Part shown: piece after piece, positions 44,201 to 52,589 of the stretch
How the letters are laid out: every line of letters starts with the position of its first letter
Numbering within the stretch: the stretch's first letter is position 1
Assembly (NCBI GenBank): GCA_964215915.1
Contig: CAXPEB010000039.1
Span: 1-64,000, forward strand
Direction of reading: 5' to 3'
Length of the DNA: 64,000 nucleotides
Source of the DNA: UBA8524 sp964215915
GTDB taxonomy: Bacteria > Bacteroidota > Bacteroidia > UBA8524
Program-made: the position numbers and the translations under genes
The notes under the pieces: model-generated
The model's database searches: none
Seen by the model: the letters and a program-made list of their open reading frames with translations, nothing else
What the model was told of the DNA's origin: nothing

Positions 44201-44359
44201 ATAAGGGCTGGAACTGCTGATTGCGTTGTAATAGAGGATCTGCGCCTGCAGATCAGGTACACCGAAAAGTCCGGTACCCAACAGTACTACAATCGCCACG
44301 AATACCCGGTAAGGTACCCGCATACTCGTTCGTGTGGCAAATGCCTTTTGGTTTTTCAT
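38288..44359 (-). CDS. Giant T9SS type A adhesin-like protein, 2023 residues
   Basis: Predicted surface or secreted protein. In order: a signal peptide ending near LQAQI (residue 41); a Ser/Gly/Tyr-rich head of jelly-roll type (about 42-205); fibronectin III-like modules (about 215-430, with DADGYLILQRTY and LLQGTRFHYSLFP); a long beta-rich middle; four CHU_C-associated Ig-like domains (about 1560-1850); a PKD-like domain (SWDFGAGATPQ, GQGPHNVVWN); and a type A sorting domain (SLYPNPASDQVKIDL, GIYLVKVEAGG, ending ARLIVR). From the fn3 region on it is a clear paralog of the 1995-residue protein. It is a single-gene unit preceded by a 412-base leader. Adhesin is an inference; no enzymatic domain is seen. 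Confidence 0.88.
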   Translation of the reverse strand: MKNQKAFATRTSMRVPYRVFVAIVVLLGTGLFGVPDLQAQILYYNAISSSSPYSSNPYTSGDVLGANITGYGIGRGSGISGNAGSGRYNAKGWTTSSTTPASSDYFYIRFAADAGYSMDITNIYLETKKSGTGPRSFVIRSSEDNFTSDLYTYSTTSTSNRSHSISIPSNKLKEIKGTFEIRIYAYYASGSSGTFSVNYHYFFGTTKLAAPVLNSLSATNIGSSTADFSANLASNGGLTIAERGFVWSTSNNPEVGDAGATKILASGTGTGTFNSAVTGLPAGTRIYYRAFAKESGAGYYYSTASSFYTLSTEPAAFPITFSATTQSKNSIRLDWTQVNDADGYLILQRTYDPPSGVPSDATGYSTNQSLGNATVIGIITDKTTTTLTVNNLLQGTRFHYSLFPYSFNGSESATYNYKTDSPYPTATDSTWGRPTSLNSTILTAGGEASFIPSVRNEAVNAFSDGVQVWNLRLADGGNALSDDDDLPTIITSLTIRKGNYNTVSNWSTAIQEVALFDDSTGALLANGSVSSSQISFTGFTATAADDTYRPLSIRLTLEKRSHTDNSLFHFQVDDADIATEGLLTSSQKMSFDIHSDSSKNPIQVLATKLKFLNQPPSSIEVGVPYGTTVRVIALDTFDGIDMDFVSPVYLTTSASNLIAAPRSDTPSQAIAEFDTLRFHTYSLSDTLIAYSAGLYDARSNAFEVFNSLHSDIIINPGFSPQSDILHLLYNDDAAVTANNSVEVAEFWLRDGGPIQDEDFEPTALNALTFDVESGYLIRRAALFQGNTNLMETDTVFHIGNKDQLLFTGLSLMANDNDSVKFSLRITFKDSAVDGDRVVALVSDAVSDPDYSSFQSNDAGAAISSTLNNENRIDVVAHKLGFVEQTSDVRRGSIMNPFVGVAALDSLNNIDLETRQINLSVTGSAFTSTALTNSGTGTDGKAYFPRLLFTTVSNNVTLTAYSGQLDTIVSDIFQVLDPVWYRSVATGNWSDTLIWEWSENYGGSWTPASVAPNFDKHGQITIRTGDTVYMDGTTQTENTLDETIIETGALLVTPEVPKQKLVVNDAIGTDLVIEGALLHNNDLSLGGIRIVGNGRVEVETGGSIELASFGNASRWAGNQKIFFDSGAYYIHNTGLPGTLGDGVMFPNASQSEIPVFVIKDVVSFPGKQSNPAAWLNINGILEVETGDTLKTTKQAVVAVRDGIRGDGVLVARGEGEIRLTGQNSFLTGNGAIVLNDDAAFVIAATADAELQMDHAIQATANGQVEIRGTWDAADHEILGNAPISTYTGSRVISAHTAGLDGSFNTTGPKNYNGGTHFVFNGNTAQQSGQIPSGVCATLTVDNTAGLTLESSLEVNDSLELVAGKVEVVSGETLFITQNAEIHNASSSRFIDGNLSIYLLSGDSAEFPVGDGNDFAPVSFLNQAANPGYVSLEYRAENPDNAGYSTGSLSSGLMSILSQEYWLIDAESGSVRIAYTANSGVSGYPLQDIRVAAWNGASWVSEGPLGRNATATEIGSDILKNYSVLSIGVDSTCTTPAAAAFVANTVCVGDNVTLRATGNGDLNWFVRANDPMPFATADSVIMGVLPVDTVFYVEVQKNGCVSPRVAYPVTVNAIPAQPSVSGSTEVCYNTSVDLNAPAGGSYEWFADANGTTLLASGTSFSSTALTNDTFFFVREAVNACYSVLSRIEVQTYDSVVAPISLTESICGGLQVSWNLSQSNDVLWYADLTSTNPIYQGAGFVTDTLYSDTAFYAQSLNSKGCVSRKVKMEVQVEAQPAAPAAMNAEICEGESAVLTTTASTGTTVYWYSSSGTQAMLDTGDSYTTPLLFASGVYYASAYNGACHSARVSFPVSVNAIPADFSIITPGGINGAQNATIMTDAAADNYSWDFGAGATPQTATGQGPHNVVWNTSGLKTIELKVWNGDEAKGCAKQTQKVVFVDPGTGVREAGDASFSLYPNPASDQVKIDLGGTTANATVTIYDARGRQVHSGLLSESGVVNLNGWKPGIYLVKVEAGGLQTSARLIVR

Positions 44360-44771
44360 TGCATGAAATGCTTTATCCTACAATTGGTTTTTATATCTGA
44401 CTTCCTGTTTGGAAATTGGATCGAAGAGAACCTTCTGTAAGGTTCCCAGGACCCCTTACTTCACACCCTCAAAGGTAGACCGCGAGCCTGCGATACCTGT
44501 TACTATTAAGTTAAGGTGTAAGATGCCGCGGCATTTAGAAACGAAAGGCTTCCCGCTGATTTAAGGGGTCGGTCTTATGCCTGTCATACCCGGCAAAAGC
44601 CACCCCCTTCGAAATGGGGATTGCCTGGCTTCCGGATAAATTAATGTTCCATTGATATTCCGTTAACGCTCCTGTGTCTTTTTCATAACAGAAAACAAAC
44701 AATACCCCTTGGAGAAAGAAAAAAGCGACACCTCAAGAGGTGCCGCTTCGCTTATCGAAACAGAAAACTGC
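44360..44771 (-). other. 412-base intergenic region with structured leader candidate
   Basis: No plausible gene. The right part holds the terminator of the porP2 operon. The rest is the leader/promoter region of the 2023-residue adhesin. It has a 7-bp hairpin GAACCTT / AAGGTTC (44428-44445), a 12-base palindrome ATGCCGCGGCAT (44523-44534), and an interlocking set at 44592-44629: GGCAA, GCCA, CCCC, then GGGG, TTGCC, TGGC. GGCAA/TTGCC and GCCA/TGGC cross each other around the CCCC/GGGG hairpin, as in a pseudoknot or a two-state switch. No exact TAnnTTTG box is seen on the minus strand. Confidence 0.5.
44715..44747 (-). terminator. Terminator of the adhesin-porE-porP2 operon
   Basis: A 10-bp stem (AGCGACACCT / AGGTGCCGCT; one G-U pair in RNA) with a 4-base loop is followed leftward by TTTTTTCTTTC. 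It lies 25 bases past the porP2 stop. Confidence 0.85.
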
Positions 44772-45728
44772 TTAATCCAGGGTTCTTGGCGTATAGATGA
44801 TGCGGGTTCCGGCCCCTACTCTTCTTTTGGGAACACGACCGAACACGTAGTTGAACACAATTTCATGAGTTCCGGAACTAACCGTATTCAGATCAGTAAG
44901 AGTAAGGTCATAGCTGTATCCCAAATGCATCTGCGGGGTGATATAGGCTCCGACCAACACGGAAGCAGCATCTCCCGAACGGTAAGAAAGACCTCCACGG
45001 AACCTTCCGTTGATCAGCAGGTCGGCATTGACATCAAACTGCGTATAGGCCCCGTCATTCTTGATGAGAACATTCGGGCACAGGGCCAGATTCGGTGTGA
45101 GGTCGAATGTCATACCTGCTAACAGGTAATAATGCCGGGCGCCGGTATACGCAATCACCGCACCGGGTGTGCTTTCATAATCGAAATCCTCTTCACTCAA
45201 ATGCAGCGCCGACAAACCGACGTAAAGTTTGTAGAATGCTTCATTATCATAATAAAGCCCGAAAGAATAATCCGGCTTAAGGCTGCTCACATTGGCATTG
45301 GGCACCTTGGCATCAAAGGCCTGCTCCGGAGTGAGCTGAGAGCCGTCTATGGATTTTTGCATGAACCCGATGCCAGGCCCTACCGCCAGGTTACCGGCTC
45401 CACCCAGGTTGAATTTGTAGTTGTAGGACAGCATGAGGTTGACGGATTTCTCATACCCCAACCGGTCATTTACAAAGTTCAGACCGATACCGTGGCGACC
45501 TATCGGTGCATTCAGACCGAGTACCTGGGTACGCGGACCCGCATTTGCAGGATAACCCACCCATTGCTGGTGATGCAGCAAAGTCGCTTCGATACCTTTC
45601 TGAGACCCGGCATAAGCAGGGTTCAGGGAAAGGCGGTTGAACATATAGTGTGTATAATAGGGATCTTGTTGTGCCTGCAGCTCGATAACCAGCACAAGCA
45701 GTACAAACAGGATAAGGGACTTTTTCAT
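44772..45728 (-). CDS. PorP/SprF family protein (adhesin operon copy)
   Basis: Outer-membrane beta-barrel of the PorP/SprF family. The ATG at 45728 gives 318 residues; a TTG six codons upstream is possible. The signal peptide ends near LQAQQ (residue 20) and is followed by the family motif QQDPYYTHYMFNRLSLNPAYAG. The barrel segments include YRSGDAASVLVGAYITPQMHLGYSYD. SprF-type proteins are needed for secretion and surface attachment of type B cargo such as SprB. Here the gene sits two genes downstream of a type B protein, with porE between, so the same role is likely. It differs from the porP of the core operon (17613). Confidence 0.92.
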   Translation of the reverse strand: MKKSLILFVLLVLVIELQAQQDPYYTHYMFNRLSLNPAYAGSQKGIEATLLHHQQWVGYPANAGPRTQVLGLNAPIGRHGIGLNFVNDRLGYEKSVNLMLSYNYKFNLGGAGNLAVGPGIGFMQKSIDGSQLTPEQAFDAKVPNANVSSLKPDYSFGLYYDNEAFYKLYVGLSALHLSEEDFDYESTPGAVIAYTGARHYYLLAGMTFDLTPNLALCPNVLIKNDGAYTQFDVNADLLINGRFRGGLSYRSGDAASVLVGAYITPQMHLGYSYDLTLTDLNTVSSGTHEIVFNYVFGRVPKRRVGAGTRIIYTPRTLD

Positions 45729-45751
45729 TTTCTTGACGTTTTGCAATGGGT

Positions 45752-47701
45752 CTATTTGGAAATGATTCTGAATGTGGTTCTTCGGTTAAGCTGGTGTTCT
45801 TCATCGGTACAATCCCGGGTGGCAACTCCGCCTTCGCAGGCACAATCGTTCACCAGGCGCGATTCTCCGTATCCTTTTGCAATGAGCCTGTCCGGTTGAA
45901 TTCCCTTGGCAATCAGGTAATCCACCACTGACTGAGCCCGCTTCTGGGAAAGGGTCAGGTTGTATTCTTTGGATGAACGGCAATCGGTATGCGAACCAAT
46001 CTCAATATGGATTCTCGGATACTTGTTCAGCAGCGTAACGAGCGAGTCAAGAACCGGTTTGGAGTCTTCCCGGATATCGGCCTTATCCAGGTCGTAGTAA
46101 ATTCCTTTCAGGGTAAACTCATCTTCCACATTGATCGGAGCCAACAGCAATTCGATACTGAAATCCTCCGATTGCTCTTTGTTTTTGGTACTCACCCCGG
46201 AGGTTTTGCTGTCCAGGTAGTAATCCTCTGCTTTGGAAGCAAAAAGGCTGTACTGCGAGGCGTTCATCAGCGGAAGTTCCAGTCTTCCGTTCTTATCGGT
46301 TTTCAGGGTCACGGAACTGTCGCCATTCACCTGAAGCTTCACCGTACTCTCCGGAATAACTTCCCCCGTATTGGCATCTTTCACCAGCACCTGCAGGTTG
46401 AACACAAGCGGAGTCAGGTAAAAGCTGTAGATATCATCCTTGCCTAACCCGCCTTCCCTGTTGGAAGAGAACATGCCGGTTTCTTTGTCGTCTGCAAGGG
46501 TAATGGCAAAATCATCCGCCCCGGAATTAATGGGTGCTTTCATGTTTACGGGTTCCGACCAGTTACTTCCGTTTCCGGTGCTGTAATAGAGGTCCAGACC
46601 GCCCATTCCCACATGGCCATTGGAAGAGAAGAAAAGGGTTCCGTCCGTATGGATATACGGGAACATCTCATCCTTTTCGGTATTGATGGCGCTTCCCAGG
46701 TTTACCGGCTTTGACCAGCTTTTTTTCTGCCTGTCATACACCACATAATAGAGGTCCTTGCCTCCGAAACCTCCCGGGATATCTGCCGAGAAGTAAAGTG
46801 TTTTTCCGTCTTCGGCCATGCTCGGATGTCCGTAGCTGCTGCTCGTATCGGTGCAGAAAGACAGCGGACTGGCTTCTGAAAAGCGTTTTCCGGTCTGACG
46901 TACTTCGTAAATCTTGCATGTACCTTTTCCATCTGACTTTGCATTGCACAGGGTGAAGTACAGTGTCGACTGATTAAAGGCACAGGTTCCCTCGTTGTAA
47001 TCAAACTCAAGTCCGTCAGGAATTTCCTCATCACGGATCTTTAACGGATCACCGGGCTGAGCGCCCCGCTGGCGTTTGATCTCCGCGCGGAAAATAGCCA
47101 GGTACTGATCTCCGGTGCGCGCATACCGCTTGTCGTTTTTGCCCGTGAGGCGGTCGGAGGTATAGAACACCTCTTTATCCTTTACTTTCACCGCGGCAAA
47201 GTCGGAGTAGCGGCTGTTCAGGCTTCGTTCATTCACTACCATATAGCGGGTTTTGGCTTTCTTCCATTCCGCTGCCTTATTACATCCTTCCAGTTCGCGT
47301 TCCGCTTCCTTTTTGTTCCCCCCTTTGGTCATGTATTGCTCCAGGGTTTTGCGGGCTTCCTCATATTTTTCCTCCGATTTTTGAATGAGAGCCAACTGAT
47401 AGAGGGCTTCCAGGTTGCCGGGTTCAAATTGCAGAACCTTGCTATACCAGGTGGAGGCGTTCGTATAATCGTTAATCCTGCGATAGCTTTCCGCCGCTCC
47501 GAAAGCCGCTTCGGTTTTCACCATCCGGTCGGCTTCGCTGCGGTAAGCGCGCTTGTACAGATCGGCGCTGACGATGTACTCCCTTTTCTCAAAGGCTTTG
47601 TTTGCGGTACCAATGGTTACCTTTTGCTGACAGCCCCCGAGCAACAGGCCGGTGACAAGGATCAGCGCATAAAAAGGCAGTTTTTCTTGTAGGTGCTTCA
47701 T
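45752..47701 (-). CDS. PorE-like lipoprotein (TPR, beta-propeller, OmpA domain)
   Basis: Outer-membrane lipoprotein resembling P. gingivalis PorE, which links the T9SS to peptidoglycan. The 649 residues contain a lipobox ending at Cys24 (LLLGGC); TPR-like helices (about 30-150); PD40/WD40-like propeller repeats (about 155-430, with GKTLYFSAD, DGTLFFSSNGHVGMGGLD and MFSSNREGGLGKDDIY); a carboxypeptidase regulatory-like beta domain (about 435-520); and an OmpA peptidoglycan-binding domain (about 540-649, IYYDLDKADIR, EIGSHTDCRSS, RAQSVVDYL). It lies 13 bases after the type B adhesin and 23 before porP2, in one operon. Confidence 0.9.
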   Translation of the reverse strand: MKHLQEKLPFYALILVTGLLLGGCQQKVTIGTANKAFEKREYIVSADLYKRAYRSEADRMVKTEAAFGAAESYRRINDYTNASTWYSKVLQFEPGNLEALYQLALIQKSEEKYEEARKTLEQYMTKGGNKKEAERELEGCNKAAEWKKAKTRYMVVNERSLNSRYSDFAAVKVKDKEVFYTSDRLTGKNDKRYARTGDQYLAIFRAEIKRQRGAQPGDPLKIRDEEIPDGLEFDYNEGTCAFNQSTLYFTLCNAKSDGKGTCKIYEVRQTGKRFSEASPLSFCTDTSSSYGHPSMAEDGKTLYFSADIPGGFGGKDLYYVVYDRQKKSWSKPVNLGSAINTEKDEMFPYIHTDGTLFFSSNGHVGMGGLDLYYSTGNGSNWSEPVNMKAPINSGADDFAITLADDKETGMFSSNREGGLGKDDIYSFYLTPLVFNLQVLVKDANTGEVIPESTVKLQVNGDSSVTLKTDKNGRLELPLMNASQYSLFASKAEDYYLDSKTSGVSTKNKEQSEDFSIELLLAPINVEDEFTLKGIYYDLDKADIREDSKPVLDSLVTLLNKYPRIHIEIGSHTDCRSSKEYNLTLSQKRAQSVVDYLIAKGIQPDRLIAKGYGESRLVNDCACEGGVATRDCTDEEHQLNRRTTFRIISK

Positions 47702-47714
47702 TGTTGATACGTAA

Positions 47715-50700
47715 TTATCTTAAAAGGGTGATCGTTCCTTTGCGGTTAATTCTCTGGCCCGAATATTTTCGTCCCATAAACAGGTACATGTAAACGCCGT
47801 CCGGCACGGCCACTCCCCGATACGTGCCGTCCCACATATGTTCCTGGTCGGTACTTTCGAAGATCAGCTCACCCCATCGGTCGTATATCCTCAGCCTGGC
47901 TTCTTCCAACTCATAAGGGAAGAAGTATTCATACAAATCATTCAGCAGGTCGCCGTTAGGCGTGAAGGCATTCGGGAAATAGTGGTAGTCCGGCAATACA
48001 GTCAGCCACCTTGCCACGCTGTCCTCACAACCATTGTGGGATCGGGCAATGAGCAATATGCGGTACTGCCCTTCCCCGGAATAAGCAAACTGCGGAAGCG
48101 AGTCGTATACCGCTCCCCTGCCATCGCCTGCAAACCAGGTGAAGTGGGAAGCGAGTTGTGTCTTGTTCAGCAGGTCGAGCAATTCCCCCGCGTATATGCT
48201 GTCCTTACCCAGCTCGAAATCGGCCACAAAGCCGGTAACATCTACCTCGATACGGGTAGTATCGGTTCCTCCGAAACAACCGTCCAGGAAGGATTCCACC
48301 CAGAATTTCTGGCTGTCATACAACCTCGGCCGGATACTTTTGGTGGTTTCTCCCGTATTCCACTGGAACTGGTTACCCCCCTCCGCGGTCAGCACCACTT
48401 CGGCACCGTAGCACACTTCAGATGGACCTTCGATCACGGGAACAGGCGCCACTACCGGGCTTACCAGCACACTGTCGTAATAGCTGCATCCGCGACTATC
48501 CGTTCCATATACTTTGAAATATTCATCTACACCCGGGAACACCCAGGTGCTGTCCGAAGCCGTATCCCTCAGGTTTGGCGAATGCTCCCAGAGGTAGTCC
48601 ATGGCGCCTGTGGCCACCAGCAATACGGAATCGCCGATACAAATCTTTCTGTCCGGACCCGCATCTATAGGTGGCAAAGGCCAGATGGTAACTTCCACCG
48701 TCTCGGAAACATCCGGACAGGCACTGCCATTTTTCACCACCACGGTATAGGTAGTGGTATTGAGTGGCTGGGCATAAGGGTCCGGTAGCGTGTCGTTGCT
48801 CAGGCCGGTCGAAGGCGACCACTGGTAGCTGTCACCGCCACTAACCATAAGCTGCACCCTGTTGCCGAAACAAACCGCCGTATCGTTGGATATCGTGATC
48901 ACCGGCATGGCCTGCACCTGCACCTGTACCAGCGTATCATCCATACACCCCAAAGTATCTGTCACGATCAGCCGCACCCCGAATTCACCGGTGTCATTGA
49001 ATTGCTGCTGGTAAACGGTTCCGTTTCCGCTGGCCACATTATCAAGCTCCCAGCTTCTGGCGCGAATTGCCGCCGCCGGGCTGCTGATATCGGTAAAGTT
49101 GATGCTTCCTCCTACACATACCTTTGGCTGACTCAGGGTCAGGTTGGCATTGGCCAGGCTGTTGCTGATGATGGAATCTCCACTACTAAGGGTTGCCGAA
49201 CAGTTATTGGAATCTGTTAGGATCAGAACAGGTTTGAAAACGCCCCTGGAATTATAGATATGCAGCAGGCTGTCATCGGAAGTATGGATCACTTCCCCGT
49301 CGCCGAAGTCCCAGGTATAAACCGAAACATTGCTGGCGTCCGCCTTAAAATTCACGCTAAGCGGTTGACAGCCCTGTTTCGGGTCAAAAGAGAAGGTTCC
49401 TTTGGGACCCCCTACTTCGATATAATCCACCTTGATCACCGAATCGGAACAGCCTCCGATGCTTTTCACCCTAAGGGTTACCGTATAGATGCCCGGTTCA
49501 TTGTATGTATGGATGGGATTAGACTGCGTGGAATTCGAACTATCCCCAAAATCCCAGTAGTATTCCGAAACGTCATCACTGGCTACCGAAGTGAACACCA
49601 CGGTAAAGGGCGGGCATAATCCCTGGTTTTTGTTGGCGCTGAAATCCACTTCCGGATCCACAACCCGCACCCCTTTTTCCATCAGTAACGAATCAACACA
49701 ACCATCGGCTCTCTGAACACGCAGGAACACGTCGTACCTTCCGGTATCCGCATAAGTATGAGCGGGATTCAGCAGGTTGGAGGTGTCGCCGTCTCCGAAA
49801 CGCCAGTGGTATTTATTGGTGAATCCGCCTTTCGTGTAATTCTGCATATTGACGGCATTGTTCACGCAGATCACATCGGGGATCACCTTAAACTCAGGTA
49901 CCGGCGGGGCATATTCAAGGATACGGGTGATGCTGTTAGAGCACCCCAGGTTATCGGTAACAAGCAGGGTAACGAGGTAATTCCCCGGTCCGGAAAAGCG
50001 GAAGCGCGGATGTCTTTGAGAAGTGGTATCCGGCTGGGTATTCGCCGCATCGCCGAAATCCCAGTGCCAGCTGACGAGACTGTCCGTCTTCTGAGAGATA
50101 TCAAAGAAAGAGACGGTATCCGGCGGACATAGTCGTCCACCTGTCTTAAAACTGGCTCGTGGCCCGCGCACATCAATTTCTTTATCGACAATGGCCAGAC
50201 AGCCATCGGCATCCGTGGCAAAAAGCCTCGGATAGTATTTGCCCGGAAGGGGGTATTCGTATTCCGTAACCCGCACGATATCCGTATCGCCATCGATACG
50301 CAGGTCCCCGAAATCCCAGAACCATTCTACGGAGCGTGAAGTGGTGTCCTCAAAATCCACGTGCAAAGGCGCACAACCCGATTGTGCCGAAACGGTAAAA
50401 TCAGCCTTAAACTTCGGCCGGACCCGGACCAGGTACGTGATGGAATCAAAACAACGCGTACGGTGACTGAACAACCAAAGCTGGGCATTGTAATTCCCGA
50501 ACTGGCTGTAGGTATGTGTAGGCAACGAATCGACGGAATAATTGCAATTCCGCCCAACGTTCACGTTGTTCTTGGTATCCGTGGTACACTGCTGGAAATT
50601 GACCTTGTAAGCGTTCGGGTCATTAAAATACCAAACGCGTAACACTGTATCCCTGGGGTTCTCATACCGAGAGACATCACTGAAATTCACCACAGCCGGG

Positions 50701-52574
50701 GTGTCGCAAAACAGGCCTTCCGGGTTATTGGTCTCGATCCAGGCCAGAGGAGGATCGATATTGATGTAGCTGGTGATTGTGGTATCTGCCTGGCAGGTGC
50801 CGTTCCACAGCGTAAGTTTGATATCGAAGGAGTCCGGAAGTTCCAGGATTTTCGGCCAGCTCTTGTACTTATGGGTAGGGTTGACATTGATGGAGTCGAT
50901 GCCTCCGTCCCCGAAATCCCATTCGAATGCCGTGTAATTCGAAGATTTGTTCGTGAAGTTGATGGTAATCTTCACACAGGTATCGCGCTTGTCCGCCTCA
51001 AAATCGGGGATGGGTTTGCTGAAAATACTTACCGTATCCTGGCCGGTAGCCGTACAGCCGCCCGGGTAGGTCAATGTCAGCTTGACGATATACTGACCCT
51101 GTCCGTTGAAGAAATGGCTGGGCTTGGCCTGGCTGGAGGTATTGCCATCATCAAAATCCCATGAAAAAGAAGTGGGATTCCCCGGAGTGCTTTCAAAATC
51201 GAAGGTCACATTGGCCGAAGTGCCGCATACCTGTCTCGGGCTGGGCTTAACTTCTATCTCGGGGTGGAAATCGATGGTATCGATCTGGGTTGCTTCACAA
51301 CCTCCCGGACTGATACTCGTGAATTTAATGATGAATGGTCCTTGTGTGTTATAGGTATGGATAGTGTTCCGCTGCGAAGAAGTATCCCCGTCGCCAAATT
51401 CCCAGAAAGAACCGTTTCCGGGGGTGTTGTTGACAAAGGTCACATTGAAAGGCACCTGGCAACTTTTATCTGGGTTGAGGGAATAGTTCGGTGTCGGCTC
51501 ATCGTCGATCACCAGTGTTTTGATAATGGAGTCTTTACAGCCTCCGGCAAAAGAGGCGATCAGTTTCACGGTATAGGTGCCGGGGGCCGCATAGGTGTTT
51601 TGTGCCGGTGCAGTATTCCCCAGGTTTCCGTCTCCGAAATCCCAAAGCACGCTTTGCGGGGTACCGCTGCCGCTGAGGGTAAAATCGATCGGCTGATTGT
51701 TACAACCGCGGGCTTTGGAGGGGTTGAAATCGATATTGTAATTACCCACCTGGATATAGGCCGTCTTCTCCAGTGTATCGCGGCAACCGGTGGTGGTATT
51801 CTCTCCGTAAAGGATGACCGTATAAGAACCCGGCGAAGTATACGTAGCCGAACCCGTTGTCGTAGAAGCGTTTGACCCGTTACCGAAATCCCAATAGTAG
51901 CTAACCTGTGACGAGGATTGGTTATTACTGAAATTGACGGTATGCGGTACGATGCAGGAGGCAGGCTTATCGGCGGTAAATGCCAGATCCGGTTTGGGAT
52001 CGACGGTAAGCACGTTGACCTTCTGCCCGAAAGACTCGCAGCCGTTGGCATCGGTAACCCTCAGGCTGACTGTTTTGTTTCCGGGAACGGTATAGCCATG
52101 TTGCGGGTTTTGTGTCGCGGAACTTCCTCCGTCGCCAAAATCCCAGAAATAGGTGGTTATCGCCGCATCCCCTGCCGTAGAAAGGTCGGTGAAGGCAAAA
52201 TTTTCCAGCTCACAGGCAGTGGCCTTATTGACGCTGAAATCGGCCTTCGGCCCTTCAAAAATGGTGATATAAGCCGTTTTGGTTTCCGTACCGGAACCGG
52301 CAGTTCCGTTCACCGTCAGGCTAACCGTATACACCCCGGGTTGGGTGTATACGGTCGACGGGTTTTGTAAGGTTGAAGTAGCTCCGTTACCGAAGTCCCA
52401 GGACCAGCTTCCGGCGGCAGGGGTTGACAGGTCTGTGAACTTCACTAGTTGCGGGGCACATCCCTGGGTAACCGAGGCTGAAAAATCCGCGGCAATCTGT
52501 CCCACCAGATCATTTCGTCCTGAAATGATCAGTACCACCGCACATATCCAGTATTGCCTGATTCTCCTTTTCAA
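47715..52574 (-). CDS. PKD-repeat protein with T9SS type B (gliding-associated) C-terminal domain
   Basis: Large cell-surface protein of the SprB type in domain logic, though shorter. The 1619 residues have a signal peptide (cleavage near LVGQI, residue 26), then about twelve recognisable PKD domains marked by W-x-F-G/D motifs (WSWDFGNG, YFWDFGDG, YYWDFGNG and so on), plus degenerate ones and three Ig-like modules near the end. The last 90 residues are a type B sorting domain: HYFPNAFTPNGDLLNDLYEY, RIYDRWGELIFES, WDGTYRG and DGVYMYLF. It starts at TTG; an in-frame stop just upstream leaves no alternative. The gap to the 1995-residue gene is 15 bases. Type B cargo usually needs a PorP/SprF partner, which is present downstream. 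Confidence 0.92.
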   Translation of the reverse strand: MKRRIRQYWICAVVLIISGRNDLVGQIAADFSASVTQGCAPQLVKFTDLSTPAAGSWSWDFGNGATSTLQNPSTVYTQPGVYTVSLTVNGTAGSGTETKTAYITIFEGPKADFSVNKATACELENFAFTDLSTAGDAAITTYFWDFGDGGSSATQNPQHGYTVPGNKTVSLRVTDANGCESFGQKVNVLTVDPKPDLAFTADKPASCIVPHTVNFSNNQSSSQVSYYWDFGNGSNASTTTGSATYTSPGSYTVILYGENTTTGCRDTLEKTAYIQVGNYNIDFNPSKARGCNNQPIDFTLSGSGTPQSVLWDFGDGNLGNTAPAQNTYAAPGTYTVKLIASFAGGCKDSIIKTLVIDDEPTPNYSLNPDKSCQVPFNVTFVNNTPGNGSFWEFGDGDTSSQRNTIHTYNTQGPFIIKFTSISPGGCEATQIDTIDFHPEIEVKPSPRQVCGTSANVTFDFESTPGNPTSFSWDFDDGNTSSQAKPSHFFNGQGQYIVKLTLTYPGGCTATGQDTVSIFSKPIPDFEADKRDTCVKITINFTNKSSNYTAFEWDFGDGGIDSINVNPTHKYKSWPKILELPDSFDIKLTLWNGTCQADTTITSYINIDPPLAWIETNNPEGLFCDTPAVVNFSDVSRYENPRDTVLRVWYFNDPNAYKVNFQQCTTDTKNNVNVGRNCNYSVDSLPTHTYSQFGNYNAQLWLFSHRTRCFDSITYLVRVRPKFKADFTVSAQSGCAPLHVDFEDTTSRSVEWFWDFGDLRIDGDTDIVRVTEYEYPLPGKYYPRLFATDADGCLAIVDKEIDVRGPRASFKTGGRLCPPDTVSFFDISQKTDSLVSWHWDFGDAANTQPDTTSQRHPRFRFSGPGNYLVTLLVTDNLGCSNSITRILEYAPPVPEFKVIPDVICVNNAVNMQNYTKGGFTNKYHWRFGDGDTSNLLNPAHTYADTGRYDVFLRVQRADGCVDSLLMEKGVRVVDPEVDFSANKNQGLCPPFTVVFTSVASDDVSEYYWDFGDSSNSTQSNPIHTYNEPGIYTVTLRVKSIGGCSDSVIKVDYIEVGGPKGTFSFDPKQGCQPLSVNFKADASNVSVYTWDFGDGEVIHTSDDSLLHIYNSRGVFKPVLILTDSNNCSATLSSGDSIISNSLANANLTLSQPKVCVGGSINFTDISSPAAAIRARSWELDNVASGNGTVYQQQFNDTGEFGVRLIVTDTLGCMDDTLVQVQVQAMPVITISNDTAVCFGNRVQLMVSGGDSYQWSPSTGLSNDTLPDPYAQPLNTTTYTVVVKNGSACPDVSETVEVTIWPLPPIDAGPDRKICIGDSVLLVATGAMDYLWEHSPNLRDTASDSTWVFPGVDEYFKVYGTDSRGCSYYDSVLVSPVVAPVPVIEGPSEVCYGAEVVLTAEGGNQFQWNTGETTKSIRPRLYDSQKFWVESFLDGCFGGTDTTRIEVDVTGFVADFELGKDSIYAGELLDLLNKTQLASHFTWFAGDGRGAVYDSLPQFAYSGEGQYRILLIARSHNGCEDSVARWLTVLPDYHYFPNAFTPNGDLLNDLYEYFFPYELEEARLRIYDRWGELIFESTDQEHMWDGTYRGVAVPDGVYMYLFMGRKYSGQRINRKGTITLLR

Positions 52575-52589
52575 GGTTTTCGTTCCTTT

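Noticed and set aside
44581..44640. Possible c-di-GMP (GEMM) or other known riboswitch
   Set aside because: A loose resemblance to GGCAA...CC and GCC...CCGG elements, but the spacing and the conserved core of GEMM are not met. Reported only as an unclassified structured leader.
47715..52574. Tandem repeat or CRISPR-like array
   Set aside because: The periodicity comes from PKD protein domains of 75-100 residues with diverged DNA; there are no short identical repeats with spacers.
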